Below are positions 54,519-63,575 of a stretch of DNA of 64,000 bases, in pieces. Numbering within the stretch: position 1 is the stretch's first letter; each line of letters starts with the position of its first letter. The notes beneath the pieces are model-generated. The model was given only the letters and a program-made list of their open reading frames with translations, ran no database searches and was not told where the DNA came from. The position numbers and the translations under genes were made by a program. This stretch comes from Flavobacterium sp. (GTDB lineage: Bacteria; Bacteroidota; Bacteroidia; Flavobacteriales; Flavobacteriaceae), in assembly GCA_023251135.1 (NCBI GenBank), contig JAHEZJ010000025.1:1-64000 (forward strand), in the 5' to 3' direction.

Positions 54519-57500
54519 ATGACCAAATACTACAAGCGCCATCGCATTATTGCTACCTTTTTCTTGTTGATATTTTTTCCAACATTATTGCCTAATAATT
54601 TATTTGCTTCAAATAATGGACCTGTTGCCCCTGAAGCAACAAGCTTCGAACCAGTAGACGCAACAGACATGGTTAATTTAATCTCTGGAGATATGTCTTA
54701 TGTATTGCCATTATTAAATGTTCCAAGTCCAGAAGGAGGATATCCTTTGGCTTTATCCAACCACTCTGGAATCGCAATGGACCAAGAAGCCTCATGGGTT
54801 GGTTTAGGCTGGAGTCTAAATCCTGGAGCCATAAATCGTGGAGTTACAGGTGTGCCTGATGATTGGAAAAGAGCTAAGGTAAATCAAATTATATACGATC
54901 AAGGAGGCGTGGTTACATCCTATTCCGGAAGTCTCTCTATAGGATGGGGTTCAAATGGCGCCTCTATAGGTCTCTACGGATCATATACAGAAAACAAGTC
55001 ATTTGGCGGTACCACTTCCTACAGTACAAATGGAGGTGTACAGGTTGCTGTTAATGGAATTTCTGCACGAGCGGGAACTGATGGTGTTAGTACAAGTGTT
55101 GGTTATGGTGGTGTAAGTGCAACGGTAGGAACTAGCGGTGCAAGCCTGAGTGCTGGTGATAACTCGCTTAGCTTAGGAATAAATCAAAGTTTCAAAGGGC
55201 ATGGAATGTCGGCAAATGCATCATTTAATTTAGGAGTCGGAACCGAAATATCATTTAGTTCCAAAAATGGTCTTTCTGGATCATTTGTTGGCCAAGGATT
55301 TCAATTATCTGGCAATAGTTACGGAAAAGGAAATCTGAATACAAGTACCTCTGCTTTTAATATACCAATACAAATATATTCCGTAAATCTTACTTTTGGG
55401 TATTCTAAGACTCGGTACTGGACTTACGAAAATAGATATACAGGTTATGAAGGTTCATTATATGCAGGTGATATGGAAGGCTTAGAGCAAGCTACAAATT
55501 TCAACAATTTAAATGCTTCAGACTCATACAACTCCTTATATCTACAAAATGATGACAATCAATCCAATGACGATAATTTATCATTTATTGCGTACGATTA
55601 TTATTCGGTTTCAGGTCAAGGGATATCTGGTTCGTTTAAGCCCGGCATCTTTGAAAATGGAAGTCTCAAGAATAATACCAAAAGAGCAACTTCATCAGAT
55701 AATTCTTCGATAAGCTATAGAGTTGGTACTGCTAGAAAATTTACAAAAACAATTGACAATAGCCTTAATGATATTCATTTTTATTTTGACAACGAACCTT
55801 CTTCGTTCTTAAAAGTAAGTTCAGATAATTGGGCTTACGGCCCCTATCCACCGAGCACTTTACCTGAAAATTATTCAGACTCAAGTACATTTAACAATTT
55901 ATCTTATATTGATGGCGTACCTCAAAATGGTTACAATAGTCAAAATAAGCGTAAAAGAACTGGTAGCTATATAGAAACCTTTACCAACAAAGAAATTATT
56001 GCTTCAGGTAATTCAATCATTATTAATCCTGAAAATTATGACCGAAACTCCGCCCCCTCTGATGGTATAGGTGCATTTAAAATTACTGCACTTGACGGTA
56101 AAATTTATCATTATTCTTTACCAGTATATCAGAAGGATCAATTTTTGAGGGGAACGACAATAAATTCTGATATTAATTCTAAATTTTTTGAGAAACAACA
56201 ATTTACACCTTATGCCACCCATTGGCTTCTAACTGCAATCACAGGACCAGATTACATAGACACTAATTTAAATAATAAAGTAGACCAAGAAGACATGGGA
56301 TACTGGACCTCATTTGATTATGGAAAATGGAGTGATGGTTTTACTTGGAGTACACCCATTAAAAATGACGGAACTAACAAATCATATAGTTGGGGAGTGA
56401 AAGAAATTTATTATTTAGATAAAATAAAAACAAGAACCCACACTGCTTTATTTATTAAAGAAGAAAGAAATGATGATTTATCCTATAGTCTTCAAGTAGG
56501 AAATAATGAAAATGATTTAAATTGGAAAGGAGCAAGATCAAGAAGTTTAATACAAGGAAAAGATGGAAAATTGTACTACGATGGTATATATGAAAACACT
56601 TTCCCCGCATCATCACCACCGGCTTATTGGTATATGGATGCGAAGTGGGGACAATTTATAAAATGTAATACTCATAAATCTTTAAGATTAAGTAAAATTT
56701 TGTTACTTAAAAATCAAAATGCAGATCTACTAAAAAACCAAGGTTTCCACGCTCCTTCAAGTTTTAAAGGTCAAATTAAGTTTGTAGATTTTTACCACGA
56801 GGTGTATTGGCAGAATCCTGTAGTATATAAAGACAAAACAGTTGAAGGTAGAAATCAAACATGGTACGGTGAATACTACAATAATGTTTATGACACCCAA
56901 GATATCTTAAACCAAGGTTTAGAGCAAAAAGCTTTGAAAACTATTGTATTTGATTATGACGCAGGTTATAATTCTTTAGCTAAAAATGCTCCAAATTTAC
57001 AGGATTCCAACAAAGGGCGATTAACATTAAATTCAGTTCAATTTCTGGGTAAAAATAGTAGCAAAATCATTCCTCCCTACAGGTTTAGCTATATAAACTC
57101 AGGAAATTATGATGCCACAAAGGAAGACAACTGGGGGTATTATAAAAACAATCCGTCTATGTGGAGCTTAAATAAAATAACAACTCCATTAGGATCAGAA
57201 ATCAACATAACTTATGAATCGGATGATTTTGACAAAGAAGCTGTATCTGCTCCTTCAACAGTATTATCAACTACGGATAAAAATAGTGGTGGAATACGTG
57301 TTAAGGAGGTTAGTGTAATGGAGAATTCTATTATAAAAAGTATGATAAAATACTTTTATAATTATCCTGGTTTTGCAGAAAACAAAATAGATGCAAATTA
57401 TAAATCATCAGGTATAACATCATATATGCCGTCAAAATCTTTTAAAGAAGTAAAATATCTTTCAGAATTACCGTCACCAGGTGTCATGTATGAATATGTA

Positions 57501-59162
57501 ACAGTAAAAAAATATTCTGCAGACAATAAACTAGGTATAACACAGGAATATAATTTTAATGTTTTAAAACCAGATGTTGCCACAGTTGCAACAAGTTTGA
57601 CTATTCCAAATATTTTAGAAATTGAAAAAGTGCAAAATTCACCATGGGGCGGTTCATCTAATGGCGAAACTTACAATTTGAATTTTAGTAGATTCAATAT
57701 AAAAGACATGACTGCTTCACTAGGAAGACTGAAACAAATAAAAACAATCAATAGCACCGGGCAATTATTATCTCAAACAGAAAATACATATAAAGACTTT
57801 GCAAATATCAAGCAAGGAATTTCTGAAGAAACTTTCAGTGTGTACAAAAGAGTTAATGATGCCACAACTATAACTTATCGTTTAGGAAGCACAAGCAAAA
57901 TTAAATACCCTAACATTCTAGAAAGCAGTACTTCAATACAAGGTGGATATCGAGTTAGTAACTATATTGATAAACTTGATTTTTTGACAGGTCAAGTACT
58001 AGAATCACATTCTACTTCAAGTGATGGAAAATCAATCAGAACAAAAGTAATTCCTGCATATATAAAATATTTGGAAATGGGCTCTAAGGCTGATGATGCC
58101 AATTATAAAAATATGTTATCGCAAACAGCCGCTAATTACTCCTACATATGGGATAAAGGAGATAATAAATGGAAAGAAACCGGTGTTGGTATCACCACCT
58201 GGAATAATGTATGGACATACAAGGATATTACTGGAGCTATTGTATCAGTACCTTCTTCAGCACCAGCCAATCAAAAAATTTGGAGAAAGCATAAATCTTA
58301 TGTTTGGAATGGTATTAAAGATTCAAACGGCATTTTTACCAATTACAATTCAACCGCTGGAAGTGGAGATGATAATTTTAACTGGACAGTTGGAGTTGGA
58401 TCCCAGCCTTCACAATGGATGCAGATTTCAGAAATAACCCTTTACGACCATTTTTCTTCTCCTTTAGAAATGAAAGATATAAACAGTAATTATGCAGCCA
58501 CAAAAATGGGAGATAAAGATTCTAAGATTACCTCTAGCGGAAATGCCCGATATGGTGAAATTTTTTATTCAAGTGCCGAAACCAATGATGGAACATGGAT
58601 TGATCCCGAAATTTCTATCTCAAACACCTCTATGTTAAATAGTTCCATTTTTCATACAGGAAAAAAATCAGTAGAAACAACATCCACATTAAAAATGACG
58701 GTTTCAATGAAAAATAATGAACACAGAGATGGAAAATACAAAGTCTCAGTTTGGGTTGAGAAAAACAACGGAACAAAAGCAGTTATAAAAGTAAACAATA
58801 CAGTCGTTCCTTTAGTAAATGACAACATTATAGCGGGGAACTGGCAACTTAAGACAGCTTACATACAGCTACCGATAGCAGCAGTAAATATTGATTTTTG
58901 TTCGCTTGATACTTCGCCTGTTTATTTTGATGATTTAACAATTCGTCCAATATCATCCACTATCACTGGTTATGTGTATAATGAATGGGATGAACTTACT
59001 TATATCATTGGAAATAATGGTCTTTCAACAAAATTTGAATATGATGCAGGAGGAAGATTGATCAAAACATCAACAGAAGTAATAGATGATTTAGCAAATG
59101 GGGTAACCGGAGGCTTTAAAGCTGTAAAAACCAATGTGTATAATAACAAATATTTAAACTAA
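54519..59162 (+). CDS. giant secreted RHS/SpvB-like protein, first of a pair
   Basis: A 1547-residue protein with a signal peptide (TFFLLIFFPTLLPNNLFAS). The mature start (VDATDMVNLISGDMSY, GGYPLALSNHSGI, LGWSLNPGAINR) matches the opening of SpvB/TcB- and YD-repeat-type secreted proteins of Bacteroidota. Residues ~130-277 are a Gly/Ser/Thr-rich repetitive beta region (GVSTSVGYGGVSATVG). A long middle follows, then a jelly-roll-like module (~1380-1477) and YD-repeat-like strands to the end (YDAGGRLIKT). No toxin module or T9SS CTD ends it. It is separated from the next giant gene by 10 bp, so the two probably act together, perhaps forming one shell. Confidence 0.82.
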   Translation: MTKYYKRHRIIATFFLLIFFPTLLPNNLFASNNGPVAPEATSFEPVDATDMVNLISGDMSYVLPLLNVPSPEGGYPLALSNHSGIAMDQEASWVGLGWSLNPGAINRGVTGVPDDWKRAKVNQIIYDQGGVVTSYSGSLSIGWGSNGASIGLYGSYTENKSFGGTTSYSTNGGVQVAVNGISARAGTDGVSTSVGYGGVSATVGTSGASLSAGDNSLSLGINQSFKGHGMSANASFNLGVGTEISFSSKNGLSGSFVGQGFQLSGNSYGKGNLNTSTSAFNIPIQIYSVNLTFGYSKTRYWTYENRYTGYEGSLYAGDMEGLEQATNFNNLNASDSYNSLYLQNDDNQSNDDNLSFIAYDYYSVSGQGISGSFKPGIFENGSLKNNTKRATSSDNSSISYRVGTARKFTKTIDNSLNDIHFYFDNEPSSFLKVSSDNWAYGPYPPSTLPENYSDSSTFNNLSYIDGVPQNGYNSQNKRKRTGSYIETFTNKEIIASGNSIIINPENYDRNSAPSDGIGAFKITALDGKIYHYSLPVYQKDQFLRGTTINSDINSKFFEKQQFTPYATHWLLTAITGPDYIDTNLNNKVDQEDMGYWTSFDYGKWSDGFTWSTPIKNDGTNKSYSWGVKEIYYLDKIKTRTHTALFIKEERNDDLSYSLQVGNNENDLNWKGARSRSLIQGKDGKLYYDGIYENTFPASSPPAYWYMDAKWGQFIKCNTHKSLRLSKILLLKNQNADLLKNQGFHAPSSFKGQIKFVDFYHEVYWQNPVVYKDKTVEGRNQTWYGEYYNNVYDTQDILNQGLEQKALKTIVFDYDAGYNSLAKNAPNLQDSNKGRLTLNSVQFLGKNSSKIIPPYRFSYINSGNYDATKEDNWGYYKNNPSMWSLNKITTPLGSEINITYESDDFDKEAVSAPSTVLSTTDKNSGGIRVKEVSVMENSIIKSMIKYFYNYPGFAENKIDANYKSSGITSYMPSKSFKEVKYLSELPSPGVMYEYVTVKKYSADNKLGITQEYNFNVLKPDVATVATSLTIPNILEIEKVQNSPWGGSSNGETYNLNFSRFNIKDMTASLGRLKQIKTINSTGQLLSQTENTYKDFANIKQGISEETFSVYKRVNDATTITYRLGSTSKIKYPNILESSTSIQGGYRVSNYIDKLDFLTGQVLESHSTSSDGKSIRTKVIPAYIKYLEMGSKADDANYKNMLSQTAANYSYIWDKGDNKWKETGVGITTWNNVWTYKDITGAIVSVPSSAPANQKIWRKHKSYVWNGIKDSNGIFTNYNSTAGSGDDNFNWTVGVGSQPSQWMQISEITLYDHFSSPLEMKDINSNYAATKMGDKDSKITSSGNARYGEIFYSSAETNDGTWIDPEISISNTSMLNSSIFHTGKKSVETTSTLKMTVSMKNNEHRDGKYKVSVWVEKNNGTKAVIKVNNTVVPLVNDNIIAGNWQLKTAYIQLPIAAVNIDFCSLDTSPVYFDDLTIRPISSTITGYVYNEWDELTYIIGNNGLSTKFEYDAGGRLIKTSTEVIDDLANGVTGGFKAVKTNVYNNKYLN

Positions 59163-59172
59163 TACAATAAAT

Positions 59173-62100
59173 ATGAAGAAAATTCTATGCAAACTATTGT
59201 ATCTGATAGTTTTATTCAGCTGTTTTAACACATATTCACAAGAAACCTCAAAGCCAGCTATAACTCAACGAATGATAGAGCCTATAGAGCCCGGTTGTGA
59301 TGAAAATGAAAAATACCCATGGTTTTATGATAATGACGGCGATGGATTTGGAGATCCCAATTATTCACAAATGGCTTGTTCGCAACCGAATGATAAATGG
59401 GTAAGCAACAGCGATGATTGCAATGACAATAATCCAGCTACGACATATTATACCTGGTATTACGATGGAGATAAGGACGGCTTCGGAACAAGTGGCCTAA
59501 CAGCAACAAGTTGTACACAACCCGAAGGTTATGTTGACAATAATTTGGATTGTAACGATAACAATAAAGACATACACCTTAATACAAAATGGTATATTGA
59601 TACTAATGGAGATGGGATTGTTTCCGAACTTGATACAAATTATGTTATTAGCTGTACAAAACCAAGTGGCAATTACATTGCGATTGGTACAGATTCCAGT
59701 GCACATTGGGTACACAATATCAACTATGACACCAAAGGCAATATTATTGGGGTGAGCAGAACTTATTATAATGATCTTGGAAAATCAGATGTCAGTTTAT
59801 CAAAAGATTACGTAACCAATAAAATATGGGGTACAGAAACCACTTACGATGATTTTGGAAGACTAGATAAAACATCCTTTGTCGCGCCATCTCCACTAAA
59901 TACTTTTGAAAAAACCAATTTTCTAAAAAGTAATGTCGAAGTAATTACTGGCTCCTACCCTCCTATTCTTTCACTAAATAACATAGCTACAAGCGACACC
60001 TATAAAGCCACACAATCTATAACTGTAACCGGAACTGTTGCGTCTGGCTTAAATGTAAATCTTACTGCTCCGGTTATCACATTAAGCAATGGCTTTAGCA
60101 TTACCGCAACATCGGGAAGTAGTTTTGTACTAACCGCCGCTTATCTTCAGGACGTTTCTGCAAATCCAAGTCTGGCAAATTATTATAGTGATAATAACAC
60201 CGATGAACCTTATCAGGCAACTGCTACGCATCCCTTTTCACAAAATAATTATGATTCCTTAAATCCGGGAAATATAGTAAATGTCGTAGGGGGCAATAAA
60301 ATAAATAATGACTGGAAGACAGGCTATTCTTACACAGTACCCGCTGCACAGGAAATGTATTATGTATATGGCTCCGATTACTACGATGGTGCCATAAACG
60401 CAGGTAAGGAAGAAGTTATAACAAAATTTTACAAATCTATAAGTGTCGATGCTAATGGCATAGAAAATGTTTCATTTAGTGATGGTGAAGGAAAATTATT
60501 GGCCTCAGCACGTTCAGGCGGAGCAGCGTCATATCCTGTTGTATCTCTTATTGGCACGCAAGGCTACATAGATGTTCATATTCCTGCAGGAATTACATCT
60601 GGTCAAATTGCACTTATTGGCGGTGCTTCCTTATACAAAATATATGACTTAAAAACGGGAGCAGTTACCGCAACTCTTACTGGTGGAAATGCCTATCGAA
60701 TTCAGGCATTAACAATACCACAAACAGATTCTAAAACTTATATCGCATCTGGTGTTCCAACTTATGATTCGGGAGCACTAGGCATAACTTATCATGTAAA
60801 TTATTACGATTATGCGGTAAATGTTTATAATATGACCGGACAATTGATAAAATCAATACAACCAAACGGCTATGCAAGCAATACCACTATTGTGGCAAGT
60901 CCCGCTCATATGACTTCATCGAATTTTGCATCAACTTACAAGTATAATTCTTTAGGACAATTAGTAGAAACCTCAAGTCCCGACGAGGGTATTAGCAGAT
61001 TTGCCTATAGAAGAGACGGGCAAATACGATATTCACAAAGTGCTCTTCAGGCAGATACAAAAGTTTCGTATACTGAATATGATGATTTAGGAAGAGCAAA
61101 AGAAAGCGGTGTTATTACAGGAAACTCTGGTATTTGGGTAACTGCTATTGCAAACACAGATAATGCATTAATAACAGGAACTCGCTCTGAACAGCTTTTT
61201 ACCATTTATGATTATCCCGAAAATAACACAACATCCGTTGCCTTGCCAACCAGTCCTTCTAATTTAACTTTGTCTGGTGTATTAGCAACCGCAGGAATAA
61301 ATAGTGCAAACTATATTCAAAATAATTTATCCGGAAATGTTGCTGTTACCTTTACTAAGCCTGATTCAGCCATTTCGGCAATAACATGGTACAGCTATGA
61401 TATCTATGGCATGACAGAATGGATTGTACAATATAACGAAGGTATTGGAGCCAAAACAATCCATTATGAGTATGATTACAAAGGAAATGTAAAAAAAGTA
61501 CTGTTTCAAAAAGATAAAACCGCCGAACTTTTTGTACATCAATATACTTATAATACAAATGATGTATTAACAAAAGTAGAGACATCGGCAAATAATGCCA
61601 CTTTTACAACACATGCAGATTACAACTATTATAAAACTGGAGAATTAAAAAGAATTAACATTGCTCAAGGAGCACAAGGACTAGACTATGTATATACACT
61701 TGGCGGAAAACTTAAAAGCATCAATCATCCAAGTTTAGAGGCTTCTAAAGATCCGGGAGGAGATACTAATGATGTATTCGGATTAACACTTGATTATTAT
61801 AACGGAGATTATTTACGTACTGGTCGTAATATAACTTCTTCTCCTTCTGCCGGAGCAGATTATAATGGAAATATAAAAGCTGCACGGTGGGCCAATAAAG
61901 GAATAGCCGGAGATTATTCAGGAAGTACTGCTAATCAAAAGGGATACCTATACAATTATGACCGTAACAACTGGTTAACAGGTGCTACATTTGGAAACAC
62001 CAATTCAAGTACTGCTGACATAACATCTTCTTCTGTTTTAAGAGAGGGAGGATTAACCTATGATGCAAATGGAAATATCAAAACTTTGCAACGAACCAAC

Positions 62101-63573
62101 GAAACAGGAACTGTTGTAGATAATCTGAGCTATAACTATACTAATACAGGTAATAATCAATTAAATAGTATTACTGAGAGTGCTGCCGTAACATCTTCCG
62201 ACCCTAACGACATTGAAAATCAAGGAACAGGGAATTATGTTTATGATGCTATTGGACAACTAAAACAAAATGTTTCCGAAAATTTATATTATTTTTACAA
62301 CACACAAGGATTAGTAACCGAAATAAAAAAAGGTTCTAATACTGTTGTGAAGTTCTTTTACAACGATAGAGGGCAACGTATTAAAAAAGAAAGTTATAAT
62401 ACAACCTCTTTTGCTCTGCAGAACACTACTTTCTATCAATTTGATCTATCAGGTAATACCATGGCAATCTATAGTTTGCCAAATGGCGGAAGTATAACAC
62501 AAACCGAATTACCTATTTACGGGCTGAACCGTCTTGGAATTTACAAAAGGGCGAGTGGAATTGCCAGTTATGAAATTAAAGATCACTTAGGAAATGTTAG
62601 GTCTGTTATAGAAAAAGAAAGTGGCAGTCCAGTCATTAAATCATTTGCCGATTATTATCCTTTTGGGGAGTTATTACCTAATCGTAATTCATTAAATTAT
62701 CGTTATGCTTTTCAAGGACAAGAACTAGATAAGGAAACTGGAATGGAAGCATTCCAGCTACGTCTTTGGGATGGAAGACTAGGAAGGTGGCTGTCACCCG
62801 ACCCAATGGGTCAATATTCTTCACCTTATCTTGGTATGGGAAATAATCCTATTTCAAGTATTGACCCTGATGGCGGTTGGGCAGGTCGCTTTGGTGCTTG
62901 GTTGTATTCTGTATGGAATGGAGGAGAAGTTTTTCGAAGTTCAAAAGGAGATTGGGGGGTTAGATATGAAAATACACCAACTTCTGATGGATTTACATAT
63001 AATGTAACTTATGGTGGCAAAAGACACGAAGTATATAGACAAGCAGCTGCTGACAAATATATGGATGCTTTAGCTGAGTATAGAACTTTCCATCCAAAGG
63101 AATTTGGAGATATTAGTCTTTGGGATGAAAATTTTGAAGGCAATAGATTACAAAGTATTGCAAGTGCCTTTCAGTTGGCAAATCCAGTATTACCTGCAGT
63201 TAGTAGCACTACAATGGTATATAGGGTTCAACGAAGTGCTAAATTTTTGGAATTGGATGAAGCCAGTAACGTGGTTTTCAATCCTAATGGTGGTTTTGGA
63301 AAGACGGTTTATATGTTTATTGGTGATGAGGCTGGTGTACTTCGGTATGCTGCTGGTAAACCAGGTAGTACAATCACGGCATTTGAAATTAATTCTAAAT
63401 ATGCCTCTACTATATTGAGACTAAAACATCCGCAATCATTAGGATTAAAAAGTATTTCTGCTTCAGATGCTCACGTTATTGGAGGGTATTTTAGAATAGG
63501 GGTTCATTCCAATAAAATAAACGGTTTTCTTAAGTGGCAAGTTTCTGGTAGTGGTAAAATTATAAATCCATAA
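59173..63573 (+). CDS. giant RHS-repeat protein with C-terminal variable toxin-like module
   Basis: A 1466-residue Sec-exported protein (YLIVLFSCFNTYSQ). Residues ~45-135 hold two MopE-type metal-binding repeats (WFYDNDGDGFGDP, DDCNDNNP, WYYDGDKDGFG, LDCNDNNKD). A beta segment (~260-335) precedes RHS/YD repeats (~440-1150; KYNSLGQLVETSSPDEG, YDANGNIKTL). The RHS core is at ~1150-1234 (DHLGNVRSV, YYPFGE, RYAFQGQELDKETG, LGRWLSPDP, NNPISSIDPDG). After DPDG (1231-1234) the sequence changes to a non-repeat module (1236-1466) ending in a compact domain from YRVQR (1350) with FIGDEAGVLRYAAGKPG. This is where RHS toxins carry their effector. An ADP-ribosyltransferase-like fold is possible but unproven. 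Confidence 0.85.
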   Translation: MKKILCKLLYLIVLFSCFNTYSQETSKPAITQRMIEPIEPGCDENEKYPWFYDNDGDGFGDPNYSQMACSQPNDKWVSNSDDCNDNNPATTYYTWYYDGDKDGFGTSGLTATSCTQPEGYVDNNLDCNDNNKDIHLNTKWYIDTNGDGIVSELDTNYVISCTKPSGNYIAIGTDSSAHWVHNINYDTKGNIIGVSRTYYNDLGKSDVSLSKDYVTNKIWGTETTYDDFGRLDKTSFVAPSPLNTFEKTNFLKSNVEVITGSYPPILSLNNIATSDTYKATQSITVTGTVASGLNVNLTAPVITLSNGFSITATSGSSFVLTAAYLQDVSANPSLANYYSDNNTDEPYQATATHPFSQNNYDSLNPGNIVNVVGGNKINNDWKTGYSYTVPAAQEMYYVYGSDYYDGAINAGKEEVITKFYKSISVDANGIENVSFSDGEGKLLASARSGGAASYPVVSLIGTQGYIDVHIPAGITSGQIALIGGASLYKIYDLKTGAVTATLTGGNAYRIQALTIPQTDSKTYIASGVPTYDSGALGITYHVNYYDYAVNVYNMTGQLIKSIQPNGYASNTTIVASPAHMTSSNFASTYKYNSLGQLVETSSPDEGISRFAYRRDGQIRYSQSALQADTKVSYTEYDDLGRAKESGVITGNSGIWVTAIANTDNALITGTRSEQLFTIYDYPENNTTSVALPTSPSNLTLSGVLATAGINSANYIQNNLSGNVAVTFTKPDSAISAITWYSYDIYGMTEWIVQYNEGIGAKTIHYEYDYKGNVKKVLFQKDKTAELFVHQYTYNTNDVLTKVETSANNATFTTHADYNYYKTGELKRINIAQGAQGLDYVYTLGGKLKSINHPSLEASKDPGGDTNDVFGLTLDYYNGDYLRTGRNITSSPSAGADYNGNIKAARWANKGIAGDYSGSTANQKGYLYNYDRNNWLTGATFGNTNSSTADITSSSVLREGGLTYDANGNIKTLQRTNETGTVVDNLSYNYTNTGNNQLNSITESAAVTSSDPNDIENQGTGNYVYDAIGQLKQNVSENLYYFYNTQGLVTEIKKGSNTVVKFFYNDRGQRIKKESYNTTSFALQNTTFYQFDLSGNTMAIYSLPNGGSITQTELPIYGLNRLGIYKRASGIASYEIKDHLGNVRSVIEKESGSPVIKSFADYYPFGELLPNRNSLNYRYAFQGQELDKETGMEAFQLRLWDGRLGRWLSPDPMGQYSSPYLGMGNNPISSIDPDGGWAGRFGAWLYSVWNGGEVFRSSKGDWGVRYENTPTSDGFTYNVTYGGKRHEVYRQAAADKYMDALAEYRTFHPKEFGDISLWDENFEGNRLQSIASAFQLANPVLPAVSSTTMVYRVQRSAKFLELDEASNVVFNPNGGFGKTVYMFIGDEAGVLRYAAGKPGSTITAFEINSKYASTILRLKHPQSLGLKSISASDAHVIGGYFRIGVHSNKINGFLKWQVSGSGKIINP

Positions 63574-63575
63574 TT

